Positions 17,228 through 25,793 of a DNA stretch of 64,000 nt are shown here, piece after piece (the first letter of the stretch is position 1; each line of letters opens with the position of its first letter). Below the pieces are notes generated by a model, which had not been told where the DNA came from, made no database searches, and saw nothing but the letters and a program-made list of their open reading frames with translations. The stretch spans positions 1,144,501 to 1,208,500 of the forward strand of contig NZ_BNBE01000003.1 of assembly GCF_014654895.1 (NCBI RefSeq). Direction: 5' to 3'. Origin of the DNA: Streptomyces filamentosus (GTDB lineage Bacteria; Actinomycetota; Actinomycetes; Streptomycetales; Streptomycetaceae). A program made the position numbers and the translations under genes.

Positions 17228-17644
17228 TCAGCCGAAGGAGATCTCCTCGCCCTTCACCTCGATCGGCTCCGGCGGCAGGGGTGACGTCGCCGGACCCGAG
17301 GTGACGCTGCCGTCCGAGATGTCGAACCTGCTCTGGTGGCAGGGGCAGACGATGACGCCGTCCTTCACCTCGCTCACCGCGCACCCCACGTGGGTGCACT
17401 TCGAGGAGAACGCCTTGTACTCCCCGGCCTTCGGCTGGGTGATGACGACCCCCCGGCCGGCGATGACCTTGCCGCCGCCCACCGGGATCTCCCCGGTCTT
17501 CGCGAGCGGGGCCTCGGCGGCGCCGTCCGCCGCGCCCGTGCCGCCGTCCTCCTCCGCGCCCGTGCCGCCGCAGGCGGCCAGCGCCGCCGACGCGAGCCCC
17601 GCCCCGCCGGCCGCCACCACGGTCCGTCGTGCCATTCCGCTCAT
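17228..17644 (-). CDS. Rieske [2Fe-2S] domain lipoprotein
   Basis: A 138-residue exported iron-sulfur protein. The N-terminus ARRTVVAAGGAGLASAALAAC has a twin-arginine-like RR and a lipobox (LAAC), so it is probably Tat-exported and lipid-anchored at Cys24. A Gly/Glu/Ala linker follows. The Rieske domain then provides both cluster-binding boxes, CTHVGC (~residues 81-86) and CPCHQSRFD (~98-106). It is too short for a cytochrome bc1 Rieske subunit and has no oxygenase partner nearby; stand-alone Rieske lipoproteins of this type are common in Streptomyces and their redox partners are mostly unknown. Confidence 0.9.
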   Translation of the reverse strand: MSGMARRTVVAAGGAGLASAALAACGGTGAEEDGGTGAADGAAEAPLAKTGEIPVGGGKVIAGRGVVITQPKAGEYKAFSSKCTHVGCAVSEVKDGVIVCPCHQSRFDISDGSVTSGPATSPLPPEPIEVKGEEISFG

Positions 17645-17780
17645 GTCTGCCCTCTCCCGTCCGTCCCGTTCCGGCGCCGCCGCACCGCCGGCGCGCTCCT
17701 GGGGCGACGGTAGACGCAGATGCTGTGACGTACGCCCGGTTCGCCGCAGACTCCCCCCGACCGGTTTACAGTCCGCACTA

Positions 17781-17802
17781 GAGTGTCTGAACCTGGACAC
17801 TC
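17781..17802. promoter_or_regulatory. Inverted repeat upstream of the AraC gene
   Basis: GAGTGTC and GACACTC form perfect 7-bp arms around TGAACCTG, and a further half-site AAGTGTCC lies at 17811-17818. The set is 40-80 bases upstream of the AraC-family gene and between it and the divergent Rieske gene, so it may serve either promoter. Confidence 0.55.
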
Positions 17803-17859
17803 GCGAGGTGAAGTGTCCATCGGCGGGGGGCCGGAGGGGCCGGGACGGAGGCGACGGGC

Positions 17860-19002
17860 ATGCGGACGGCGTCGGGATCGGTCAACGCCCATCACGTGCG
17901 GGCCGTGCTGCTGGGGGCCCGGCGGCGCGGGGTGGCCGCCGGGCCGCTGCTCGCCCGCGCCGGTCTGCCGCCCGAGCTGCTCGACGGGCCGGGCGGAGGC
18001 GGGCCGGAGCGGGTGCCGTCCGAGCGGTTCGGGCGGCTCGTCCGGATGCTCTGGGCGATCCTCGACGACGAGCTGATCGGCTTTGGCGGCGCGCCCACCC
18101 GGATCGGCACCTTCGCGATGATGGGGCACGTCGTCGTCCACGGCAGCCGTGACCTGCGCGAGGCCCTGGGGCGCGCCCGGACCTTCTACTCCCTCTTCCC
18201 CGGCGGCCCGGAGTTCCGGCTGGTCGAACCCGCCGCGCCCCCGGAGGGGAGCGAGGGCGGCGGGGGACTCGACGAGGCGCGGCTGGAGTTCGACGTCTCC
18301 CGGTACGACGACCCCCTCCACTTCGGCGCCGAGGCCACCGTCCTCGTCGCCCACCGCTTCGCCGGCTGGCTGGTCCGCCGCCGGATCGGGCTGCGCCGCG
18401 TCGAGTTCACCCACCCCGAGCCCCCGCACGCCGCCGAGTACGCCCTCCTGTTCGGCGCGCCCTGCGTCTTCGGGGCCGCCCGCACCGCCGCCGTCTTCGA
18501 CCGCGCCGACCTCGACGAACCCGTGCTGCGGGACGCGGACGCCCTCCGGGACTTCCTCCGCCGCGCCCCCGACGGCGTGCTGGTCTGTTCGGAGTGGGGG
18601 AGCACGGCCACCGGCCGGGTGCGCCACCTCATCGGCCGGGCGCTGCCGGCCGGCCCCGTCCCCACCCCGGAGGAGCTCGCCGAACGGCTCTCGGTCAGTC
18701 CGCAGACCCTCCGTCGCCAGCTGGCCGCCGAGGGCACCACGTACCAGCGGCTGCGCGATCAGGTGAGGCGAGATCACGCCATCGCGGAACTCACCGCGGG
18801 CCGGGTCTCCATCGAGCGGCTCTCCCGGCGCCTCGGCTTCTCCGAACCCAGCGCCTTCCACCGGGCGTTCCGCCGCTGGACCGGCGAGACCCCCCGCGCC
18901 TACCAGGTCCGCGACCGGGGCCCGGGCCCCGTATCCGTACCCGTGCCGGAAGGCGGGCCCGTGCCGGAGGGCGAGCCCGCGTCCTCGCGCCCGGCTTGGT
19001 AG
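17860..19002 (+). CDS. AraC family transcriptional regulator (OruR/ArgR-like N-terminal domain)
   Basis: A 380-residue regulator. Residues ~15-210 form the large N-terminal domain seen in OruR-type AraC proteins (LLARAGLPPELLDG, FGRLVRMLWAILDDE, FAMMGHVVVHGSRDLREAL, EYALLFGAPCVFGA). Residues ~275-355 are the two-helix-turn-helix DNA-binding domain (ELAERLSVSPQTLRRQLA, IERLSRRLGFSEPSAFHRAF, WTGETPRAYQ). The C-terminal ~30 residues are a Pro/Gly/Glu tail. ATG 17860 is the first good start. The inducer and targets are unknown; autoregulation through 17781-17818 is possible. Confidence 0.87.
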   Translation: MRTASGSVNAHHVRAVLLGARRRGVAAGPLLARAGLPPELLDGPGGGGPERVPSERFGRLVRMLWAILDDELIGFGGAPTRIGTFAMMGHVVVHGSRDLREALGRARTFYSLFPGGPEFRLVEPAAPPEGSEGGGGLDEARLEFDVSRYDDPLHFGAEATVLVAHRFAGWLVRRRIGLRRVEFTHPEPPHAAEYALLFGAPCVFGAARTAAVFDRADLDEPVLRDADALRDFLRRAPDGVLVCSEWGSTATGRVRHLIGRALPAGPVPTPEELAERLSVSPQTLRRQLAAEGTTYQRLRDQVRRDHAIAELTAGRVSIERLSRRLGFSEPSAFHRAFRRWTGETPRAYQVRDRGPGPVSVPVPEGGPVPEGEPASSRPAW

Positions 19003-19138
19003 ACGATTGGTCAACAAGGGTGAGCGGTACGGTCACAGTCGCCGTCCGCCCTCCGGCCTACCGTCCCGCCATGACCGAATTCCACCGGTCCGGGGCCGTA
19101 CCGGACCCCGGCCGACCCGGCGGCCGAAGGGGCCGTCC

Positions 19139-19750
19139 ATGAGGGCGGGCCGCGCCCTCGGCGCCGTCCTCGGGGCCGGTGTCCTGCTCTGCCTGCTCGC
19201 GGGAGTGGCGGTGACCGCCCTCGGCGTCCGGGTCGACGGGACCAGCATGGACCCGACCCTGCGCCCGGGCGACCGGATCCTCGTCTCGCCGGGCTCGGAG
19301 GGGCGGGTGCACCGCTTCGACGTGGTCCTGCTGCGCGGCGGCCGGCAGGACTCCCTCATGGTGAAGCGGGTGATAGGACTGCCCGGCGACCGGGTGGCGA
19401 TCGTCTCCACCGGCGAGGAGCCCTTCCAGGTGCTGCTCCAGGAGGGCGGCACGGGACCGGTCCGCCGGGTGGCCGCGTCCCAGTGGACCGACCGCGCCCA
19501 CCGTGCGGGCGCGTGCTGCTCCACGGAGGGCACCCGGTCCGCGCGGGCCGCGCTGCGGACCGTCCCCGAGGGCTCCTTCTTCTACCTGGGCGACAACCCC
19601 GACCTGTCCGACGACTCCCGGCAGTACGGCTGGGGGGCGATCGAGCGGGTCGAGGGGCGGGTCGGGCTGCGCGCCTACCCCGTCTCCACGGCGCCCGGCC
19701 TCGGCAACCGGCCCGTCCTGGAGGAGTACGCGGGACCCCTGCCGCCCTAG
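19139..19750 (+). CDS. Type I signal peptidase (S26 family)
   Basis: A 203-residue membrane-anchored protease with one N-terminal membrane segment (ALGAVLGAGVLLCLLAGVAVTAL). The catalytic serine is in DGTSMDPTLRPGD (~residue 38) and the general-base lysine in LMVKRVIGLPGDRV (~residue 80); YLGDNPDLSDDSRQYG supplies the conserved box E. An insert with a CC pair (GACCSTEG) lies between. The ATG at 19139 begins immediately before the membrane anchor; a longer in-frame start at 19007 would add a poorly conserved tail. It is separate from the housekeeping sip cluster, so it may be an accessory enzyme. It converges on the TetR gene. Confidence 0.85.
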   Translation: MRAGRALGAVLGAGVLLCLLAGVAVTALGVRVDGTSMDPTLRPGDRILVSPGSEGRVHRFDVVLLRGGRQDSLMVKRVIGLPGDRVAIVSTGEEPFQVLLQEGGTGPVRRVAASQWTDRAHRAGACCSTEGTRSARAALRTVPEGSFFYLGDNPDLSDDSRQYGWGAIERVEGRVGLRAYPVSTAPGLGNRPVLEEYAGPLPP

Positions 19751-19772
19751 AGGGGGGACGGGCCGGCGTTCC

Positions 19773-20390
19773 TCAGGCGCGGGCGCCGGGCGTCGGCAGG
19801 CGTTCCGTGCCGGTGCCGAGGGCCACCCGCACCACCGTGTCCGCGATCCGGCGGGCCGACTCCCCGGGCGGGGCGGCGGCCTGGACGACGTGGCTCGCCG
19901 TCAGGCGGACCGCCGTGTCCACCGCCAGGTCGCGCGCGACCGGGTCGACCGAGGGCCAGGTCTCCGCCGCGTACGCCCCGACCGCCGCCGTCGCCAGGTC
20001 GAAGGCGGCGGCCGACCGGGCCGTCAGGTGGGGGAGGGGGCCGTCCTGGCCCGCGCCGGTGAGCATCGCCCTGATCAGCGGATTGCGGCCGGCCAGCGTC
20101 AGGGTGAAGGAGACGGCCGCCTCCACGGCCGCGCGGAGGTCGTCCGGACGCGCGTCCAGTGCCTGCTGGACGCCGACCAGGCAGCGCTCCAGTTCGCGCC
20201 GGAACAGGGCCTCGCCAAGCGCCTCCTTGGAGGGGAACTCGGTGTACAGGGTCTGCCGGCTGACGCCCACCGCGTCGGCCACGTGCGCCATCCGCAGCCG
20301 CTCGAAGCCGCGTTCCGCCACGCCCTCGTAGGCGGCGTCCAGCAGGCGTTCGCGCAGCAGTGTCCGGACCGTCTCCCTGAAGCGTGCCAT
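19773..20390 (-). CDS. TetR family transcriptional regulator
   Basis: A 205-residue TetR-type repressor. The N-terminal helix-turn-helix is complete (RLLDAAYEGVAERGFERLRM, HVADAVGVSRQTLYTEFPSKEAL), and the C-terminal helical ligand-binding domain has the usual low conservation. It is divergent from the DUF6230/DUF6114 operon at 20580 and its own upstream sequence contains CGTCAGAAATC, half of the palindrome at 16344-16368. It could therefore regulate either the envelope operon, the 16.4-kb gene pair, or both. Confidence 0.88.
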   Translation of the reverse strand: MARFRETVRTLLRERLLDAAYEGVAERGFERLRMAHVADAVGVSRQTLYTEFPSKEALGEALFRRELERCLVGVQQALDARPDDLRAAVEAAVSFTLTLAGRNPLIRAMLTGAGQDGPLPHLTARSAAAFDLATAAVGAYAAETWPSVDPVARDLAVDTAVRLTASHVVQAAAPPGESARRIADTVVRVALGTGTERLPTPGARA

Positions 20391-20579
20391 CGCGCCAGCC
20401 TAGGGCAGCGTCAGAAATCCGAAGCCTGTCCGCACTATTGACACAACTTCTCATAGTGTCCAATTCTCGAACGGGCAGCCACAGAGTGTCCGTCGTCCCC
20501 GGCCTCCGGCCCCGGACGCACGGCTGTCCCTCATCCCCACCCCGCGCCACCCGCGCGGACCTACGGTTGGAGAACCCTC
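20391..20579. promoter_or_regulatory. Divergent promoter region, TetR gene and DUF6230 operon
   Basis: This 189-base region holds the TetR-proximal CGTCAGAAATC (20409-20419), then an A/T-rich block with TTGACA at 20438-20443 and an imperfect GACAC...GTGTC dyad (20440-20460), and another GAGTGTCC at about 20485. TTGACA is a credible -35; the matching -10 is not clear. It is the only space for promoters of both transcription units. Confidence 0.5.
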
Positions 20580-21260
20580 ATGCGGAACGAGCCCAGAGGC
20601 GTCACCCGCTGGCGCAGATCGGCCTTCCTCGCCGTCCCGGCCTGCACGGCGGTCGCGGCCATGGCCACCGCGATGGTCCAGGGCGCCCTCGCGGCGAACC
20701 TCTCCCTGACCAGCGTGCCGTTCACCCTCAGCTCCAAGACGGTGGCGGCCCCGCAGGGCATCGGCGCGGTCCTGCACACCATCGACGCCGGCGGCCCCAA
20801 GGGCGCGGCCCAGGTCGGCATCGCCAAGGCCGGCCTCGACGGGATCTGCGTCCACGCCACGCAGTCGGTCAACCTCCCGGTGATCGGCAGCCTCGGCACC
20901 TGGTCGCTCAACATCTCCTCGCCGGCCGCCCAGACCCCGCTCACCAGCGACCAGCTGGTGGCCGGCGCCGGGCTCCAGGCCAACAAGCTCATCCTCGACG
21001 CGCAGGCGCTCAAGGCGGCCACGGCCACCCTGAACGCCAGCGACGCCACCCCGAACGTCATCGGCGCCGCGGCCGACGGCGACGGCATCAAGGCCACCGG
21101 CATCAAGGACGGCGCCGCCGGCCAGTTCGGCCTCGACGCCACCGGTGGCCGCACCGACATCAGCAACCTGAACGCCGACGCCAACGGCGCCACGATCGCC
21201 GGAGCCATCACGCTGCCGGACCTCGCGATCGCCATCAAGCACGGCAACACGGGCTGCTGA
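20580..21260 (+). CDS. DUF6230 family secreted/surface protein
   Basis: A 226-residue protein of the Streptomyces DUF6230 family. A basic N-terminus (RWRRSAFL) precedes a hydrophobic signal-like segment, TAVAAMATAMVQGALAANL. The mature part is beta-rich and Ser/Thr/Ala-rich (VPFTLSSKTV, GAITLPDLAIAIKHGN) and ends NTGC, with a lone C-terminal cysteine that recurs in its paralogue at 22024. Function is unknown; two further paralogues follow in the same operon. The ATG at 20580 has GGAGAACC upstream. This is the first gene of a six-gene rightward unit, 212 bases before the next gene. Confidence 0.8.
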   Translation: MRNEPRGVTRWRRSAFLAVPACTAVAAMATAMVQGALAANLSLTSVPFTLSSKTVAAPQGIGAVLHTIDAGGPKGAAQVGIAKAGLDGICVHATQSVNLPVIGSLGTWSLNISSPAAQTPLTSDQLVAGAGLQANKLILDAQALKAATATLNASDATPNVIGAAADGDGIKATGIKDGAAGQFGLDATGGRTDISNLNADANGATIAGAITLPDLAIAIKHGNTGC

Positions 21261-21472
21261 CCTCCCCTCCGCACCGCACGAGCAGGACCGCACCGCCGCA
21301 CCGCCGCACCGCCGTACGACCGCACCGCCGCACGAGCACGACCGCACGACACGAGCACGGCCGCACCACCGCACGACCCGGACCGGGACGGCGCGCCACC
21401 GCGGGGCGCGCCGCCCCGGGACCGGCCGCCCACACCCCCTCCCCACCTTCCGAGCGCCCCTGCGAGGCCCCC
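21261..21472. repeat. Low-complexity CGCACCGC-type repeats
   Basis: The gap inside the DUF6230 operon is filled by degenerate short repeats of the CCGCACCGC / GCACGAGCACGAC type (about 21275-21385). No gene or clear terminator is visible, so read-through to the next gene is likely. Confidence 0.5.
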
Positions 21473-22027
21473 GTGACGACCCCCGACCCGCCCGCCCCCG
21501 CCCCCGAGGCGACTGCCCCCGAGGCGACCGTCCCCGACCCCGGGGCGACCGGTGAGCCCGACGCCGACGCGCCGACGCTCTCCGGCCCCGCCCGAGCCCG
21601 CCGCGCCTTCCGCGTCTGGCGCCGCACCCGGCCGTTCTGGGCCGCGCTGTGGATCGCCCTCGGCGGCTTCGTGATCTTCTTCCTGCCGATGGCCCCGCTG
21701 GGCAAGATCCTCCAGGTCGGCGTCGGCGGCATCGCCGGCATGGCGGGCGGCGTCGTCATCATGGCGATGGCCCTGCTCGTCCTCTTCCTGCCCGGCCAGC
21801 GCCACACCGCCGGGACCATCGCCGTCATCGCCGGCGTGGCCTCCTTCCCCCTCTCGAACCTCGGCGGCCTCTTCGTCGGCATGGCCCTGTCGGTCCTGGG
21901 CGGCGCCATGGCCTTCGGCTGGCTGCCCGAGAAGCCCGCCCGGCGCCGCGGCCTCCTCCGCCGCGGCCGCGCCACCACCGACGGGACCCCCGGGTCCCCC
22001 GTGTCCGTTGGGAGCGGATCCGCATGA
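21473..22027 (+). CDS. DUF6114 family membrane protein
   Basis: A 184-residue integral membrane protein of the DUF6114 family. A Pro/Ala/Glu-rich cytoplasmic leader (residues 1-45) is followed by AFRVWRRTRPFWAALWI, the family hallmark, and about four hydrophobic segments (LGGFVIFFLPMAPLG, GIAGMAGGVVIMAMALLVLFL, FPLSNLGGLFVGMALSVLGG). DUF6114 and DUF6230 genes occur side by side in many Streptomyces, suggesting a membrane partner for the exported protein; the function is unknown. A GTG at 21473 is the best start. Its stop overlaps the next start (ATGA at 22024). Confidence 0.8.
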   Translation: MTTPDPPAPAPEATAPEATVPDPGATGEPDADAPTLSGPARARRAFRVWRRTRPFWAALWIALGGFVIFFLPMAPLGKILQVGVGGIAGMAGGVVIMAMALLVLFLPGQRHTAGTIAVIAGVASFPLSNLGGLFVGMALSVLGGAMAFGWLPEKPARRRGLLRRGRATTDGTPGSPVSVGSGSA

Positions 22028-22809
22028 GCCCCCTCCTCACAGGCCCCCGCACGGCGCCCGGCCCGCTCGCCCGGCTCGGCACGCGGGGCGTCCGCGCCAC
22101 CGCCGACTGGAACGCCCGGATGCTCGCCGAGGCCGCCGACGGCACCCGCCGCGGCACCCGCTGGGGACGCGGCGCCCTCGCCCTCGTCCCCTCCTGCCTC
22201 GCGGTCGGCGCGCTCGGCGCCGCGCTCGCGCAGGGCGCCCTCGCCGCCAACTTCAGCGTCACGGGACAGCCGTTCACCCTCACCTCCAACGGCGTCTCCG
22301 GCACCGGCTTCGGAGCCATCGTCAACACCCCCGCCGTGGGCCGCCCGGACGGCACCACGACCACCAACACCGCCATGGCGCGGGTCGGGTTCGCCAGCGC
22401 GGGCCTCGCCGGACTGTGCGGGATCGTCCACCAGTCGATCGCGGGCGTGCCGTACTCGCTGCTCCTCACCGGAGGCCAGAAGGTGGCCGCGACCCCGCCC
22501 GCGGCCTTCACCACCGACATCGACGCCTCGAACCTCTACATCCAGGCCACCGAACTCCAGGCGTACGGTCCCACCACCCTCCAGAACGCCGTCCTCGGCC
22601 AGTCCGCCGACCAGGTCACCGTCGCCGGCAAACCGCTCACCGGCGCGCTGCCCGGCGGCTTCGGCCTCGGCTCGGCCGGCGGCGAGGGCGGCAGCTCCAT
22701 CCGGCTGCACGGCCTCAACGCCACCGCGTACGACGCCGAGATGGCGGGTGCGCTCGTGCTGCCCGACCTGAAGCTGAGGGTCGTCGCGGGAACGGCCACC
22801 ACGTGCTGA
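22024..22809 (+). CDS. DUF6230 family secreted/surface protein
   Basis: A 261-residue paralogue of the 20580 gene. The N-terminal ~50 residues are cytoplasmic; a signal-like segment (LALVPSCLAVGALGAALAQGALAANF) contains the same QGALAANxS junction as the first paralogue. The mature region shows the repeated pattern VTGQPFTLTSNG, ARVGFASAGLAGLCG and LVLPDLKLRVVAG, and it ends TATTC with a terminal Cys. It is translationally coupled to both neighbours: ATGA overlap upstream, and the next GTG lies inside its last codons. Confidence 0.82.
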   Translation: MSPLLTGPRTAPGPLARLGTRGVRATADWNARMLAEAADGTRRGTRWGRGALALVPSCLAVGALGAALAQGALAANFSVTGQPFTLTSNGVSGTGFGAIVNTPAVGRPDGTTTTNTAMARVGFASAGLAGLCGIVHQSIAGVPYSLLLTGGQKVAATPPAAFTTDIDASNLYIQATELQAYGPTTLQNAVLGQSADQVTVAGKPLTGALPGGFGLGSAGGEGGSSIRLHGLNATAYDAEMAGALVLPDLKLRVVAGTATTC

Positions 22810-23264
22810 GCCGGGCGCGCGGCGCGTACGTCTGGTTCCGGGCCTTCCGCAGGACCCGCCCCTTCTGGGGCGGGGTGTGGCTGGTGGCCGGCGGCTGGAC
22901 CGTGCTCAAGTTCTCGCTCAGCTCGGTGCAGCTCATCGTCAGCACCGGCTTCGGCGGCGTCGCCGGCTACCTGGTCGGCGGCGGGATGATCCTGTGCGGC
23001 CTCATCCCGCTCGCCGCCCCCCGCCAGCGCTACACCTTCGGGCTCATCGGCTGCGTCCTCGCGGTGGTCTCGCTCGTCGTCTCCAACCTCGGCGGCTTCC
23101 TCCTCGGCATGGTCCTGGGGGTCCTCGGCGGCTCGATGACGGTCGGCTGGGGCGCCAGGCGGCCCCGTGCCGCAGGAGGGGACGGCGGGGACGGGGCCGC
23201 GCCCGGGAGCGCCACCGGGGCCGCCGCCGGAGCCGGAGCCGTACCCGAGGCGGTGGAGGCGTGA
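22803..23264 (+). CDS. DUF6114 family membrane protein
   Basis: A 153-residue paralogue of the 21473 gene. It begins VLSRARGAYVWFRAF followed by RRTRPFWGGVWLVAGG, the same R-R-T-R-P-F-W signature, and has four hydrophobic segments ending SNLGGFLLGMVLGVLGGSM. The C-terminal 40 residues are Gly/Ala-rich. The GTG at 22803 lies within the upstream gene's last three codons and the stop overlaps the next GTG start, so translation is coupled through the operon. Confidence 0.8.
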   Translation: MLSRARGAYVWFRAFRRTRPFWGGVWLVAGGWTVLKFSLSSVQLIVSTGFGGVAGYLVGGGMILCGLIPLAAPRQRYTFGLIGCVLAVVSLVVSNLGGFLLGMVLGVLGGSMTVGWGARRPRAAGGDGGDGAAPGSATGAAAGAGAVPEAVEA

Positions 23265-23881
23265 GCGGGGTGCGGGGGCGGCGCAAGGCCGTCGCGGTCG
23301 TGGCGGCGCTGCTGCTCGCCGTCGCCACCGCGCTCGTCTCCGGGCAGCCGAGCAGCGCCGCCGGACGGCCGCCCGCGGCCGTGACCCCGCTCGGCGTCCC
23401 GTTCCTGCCGAGCCCGTACCCGCTGGAGGTGAGCATCGACAGCCTGGTCGCGGTCTCCCTGACCGTCGAGAAGGACGTCACCATCCGGCTCTCCGACGGG
23501 ACCCCGAAGAACGTCACCAAGTACACCTTCACCAAGCTGAAGATCCGCTCCCACATGAACGTCACCCAGCGGGCCGACGGCCACACCGTCGTCATCGACG
23601 TGCCGGACGAGGGCTCGCTCGGCGGCTACGACAGCGCCGGCAAGCCCGAGACGACGGTGATGTGGGGGAACATCAGCAACGTCTGCGTACGCGTGGTGTT
23701 CCAGATCTGCCAGGTCCAGGGACTCCTCGAGTTCTTCGGCTCGTTCATCCCGCTCACCGCGGGCGCGGAGGACTTCCGGGGCACCATCTACGCCATCCGG
23801 ACCACCGACGACCACGCCGCCCTGAACTCCACCGACAACCCCGTCCACCTCCCCGGAACGATCACGGTGACCACGCCATGA
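23261..23881 (+). CDS. Hypothetical secreted protein of the DUF6230/DUF6114 operon
   Basis: A 206-residue exported protein that I cannot assign to a named family. A classic signal peptide (RRKAVAVVAALLLAVATALVSG, then SSAAG) precedes a beta-rich domain: YPLEVSIDSLVAVSLTVEKD, TKYTFTKLKIRSHMNV, HTVVIDVPDEGSLGGYDSAG. The pair of cysteines in ISNVCVRVVFQICQVQ is probably oxidised. It sits between a DUF6114 and a DUF6230 gene with GTGA and ATGA overlaps, so it very likely belongs to the same assembly. Confidence 0.75.
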   Translation: MSGVRGRRKAVAVVAALLLAVATALVSGQPSSAAGRPPAAVTPLGVPFLPSPYPLEVSIDSLVAVSLTVEKDVTIRLSDGTPKNVTKYTFTKLKIRSHMNVTQRADGHTVVIDVPDEGSLGGYDSAGKPETTVMWGNISNVCVRVVFQICQVQGLLEFFGSFIPLTAGAEDFRGTIYAIRTTDDHAALNSTDNPVHLPGTITVTTP

Positions 23882-24582
23882 GCAGCCCCGCACCGCTCCG
23901 GCCCGAGGGCCGCACCCACTGGCGGCGCACCCTGGCCGTCGCCGTCCCCGCGCTCCTCGCCGCCGGCGGGCTCGGCTCGGCGATGGCCACCGGGGCGCTC
24001 GCCGTCGGCCTGCGCGTCCAGGACCGGCCCGTCGACTTCACCACCAGCAGCCTGTACGGGACGCAGTACGGCGCCGCCGTCGTCGACCAGGAGGTCGTAC
24101 GGCCCGACGGCACGGCCGGCAGCGTGCGGGTGCTGCGGATGGGCTTCGCGGACGGGGTCCTCAACGGCCTCTGCCTCAGCCAGCGCCAGCAGATCGCGGG
24201 AGCCACGTACACCCTGCTGCTCACCCTCGGCGACGACGACCCCGGCTCCTGGGAGATCCGCACGCAGAACACCGTCCTCGACCTCCGGAACGCCACCGGC
24301 GAACTCGACATGGACGGCATCGTCGACCTCAACGTCAACGGCGCCGACGTCCGCACCGTCAAGGACGCGGCCGGCGCCTACGTGCCCAACCCGCTGGGCG
24401 CGCCGCAGCACCGCTTCGGCATCCAGGCCCGCTACGCCAAGTTCGACCGGATCACCGGCACCGCGCAGGACTTCCAGATCCCGGGACTGCTCACCACGCC
24501 CCGGCTCAAGCTCTCCGTGCGGCCCGGCTCCGTCGCCTGCCCCGCGCCCGCCGCCCCCACCGGGACGCCGGGCACGCCGTGA
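23878..24582 (+). CDS. DUF6230 family secreted/surface protein
   Basis: A 234-residue third DUF6230 paralogue and last gene of the unit. The signal-like segment is LAVAVPALLAAGGLGSAMATGALAV; the mature part has VQDRPVDFTTSSLYG, LRMGFADGVLNGLCLSQ and FQIPGLLTTPRLKLSVRPG. Unlike its paralogues it has an extra Pro-rich tail after the VACP cysteine. It starts with ATGA overlap and converges on the small membrane-protein gene that ends at 24594. Confidence 0.8.
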   Translation: MSSPAPLRPEGRTHWRRTLAVAVPALLAAGGLGSAMATGALAVGLRVQDRPVDFTTSSLYGTQYGAAVVDQEVVRPDGTAGSVRVLRMGFADGVLNGLCLSQRQQIAGATYTLLLTLGDDDPGSWEIRTQNTVLDLRNATGELDMDGIVDLNVNGADVRTVKDAAGAYVPNPLGAPQHRFGIQARYAKFDRITGTAQDFQIPGLLTTPRLKLSVRPGSVACPAPAAPTGTPGTP

Positions 24583-24593
24583 GCCGGGCGGGG

Positions 24594-24776
24594 TCAGCCG
24601 AAGAGGCCGAGGAACCAGCGGAGGAGGTCGCCCACGGCGCCGAACGCCCACTGGACGGCGACGGCCAGCAGGACGCAGAAGCCGAGGAAGAGGACCGTCC
24701 CCCAGCCGCAGCCGTGACCGCCCGGGTCCGGCACGTCGCCGCCCCGGCCGCCGGCCTCGAAGTCGAACAGGTCCAT
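24594..24776 (-). CDS. Small membrane protein, 60 residues
   Basis: A tiny protein beginning MDLFDFEAGGRGGDVPD, with a Gly/Asp-rich head and a hydrophobic segment TVLFLGFCVLLAVAVQW that could span the membrane once, then a short amphipathic end (DLLRWFLGLFG). I do not recognise a family. The composition and length fit a real small membrane protein. It lies 12 bases from the convergent DUF6230 gene. Confidence 0.5.
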   Translation of the reverse strand: MDLFDFEAGGRGGDVPDPGGHGCGWGTVLFLGFCVLLAVAVQWAFGAVGDLLRWFLGLFG

Positions 24777-24870
24777 GGGCCCTCCCCCGAACGCGCAGCG
24801 GAGCCCCCCGGCTCCGTCCTCCTGTGATCCCAGGACTCACCGGGGGGCCCGCCGGTTCCCGTGCCGTGCC

Positions 24871-25793
24871 TCAGGCGTGCGGCACGGCGCGGAGCGTCTC
24901 CGGCCCGGCGTCGTACGACTGGGGCCCGACGGCCGCCAGGGCGAGCGAGGCCACGGCCGACCCGGCCCGCGCGCACCCCGCCGGGCCCAGGCCCGCCGCC
25001 AGGGAGGCCAGATAGCCCGCGCGGAACGCGTCGCCGACACCGGTCGGGTCCACGACCGCCGCCGCAGGGGCGGCGGCCACCTCCACCGGGGGCTCCCCGG
25101 CCCGGTCGACGCGGCTGCCCTTCTCGCCGAGCGTGGTCACCCAGGTGCCGACCCGCTCCAGGACCTCGGACCGCGACCAGCCGGTCTTCTCCAGGAGCAG
25201 GGCGTGCTCGTACTCGTTGGTGAACAAGTGGTCCGCTCCCTCGACGAGTTCGCGGATCACGGTGCCCCCGAGCCGGGCCAGCTGCTGGGAGGGATCGGCC
25301 ATGAAGCGGATCCCGGCGCCCCGGCAGGCGCGGGTGTGCCGGAGCATCGCCGAGGGGTCGTCCGCGCCGACGAGCACGAGGTCCGCGTCGCCGGCGACCT
25401 CGGCGAGGTCGATGGTGGCGGCCTCGGTCATCGCGCCGGGATAGAACGACGCCAGCTGGTTGCCGTCCGGGTCCGTGGTGCACAGGAACCGCGCGGTGTG
25501 CCGGGTGCGGGAGACGAGGACGCCCCCGGTGTCCACGCCCAGGGCGGCCAGCCGGGCCCCGTACGCGGCGAAGTCGGCCCCCACCGCCCCCACGAGCAGC
25601 GGGCGGTGGCCCAGCCGGGCCAGTCCGTAGGCGATGTTGGCGGCCACCCCGCCCTCGTGGACCTCCAGGGTGTCCACCAGGAACGACAGGGACACCCGGT
25701 CCAGCCGGTCGGCCAGCAGCTGGTCGGTGATCCGGGCCGGGAAGGTCATGAGGTGGTCGGTGGCGATCGACCCGGTGACGGCGATCCTCATCG

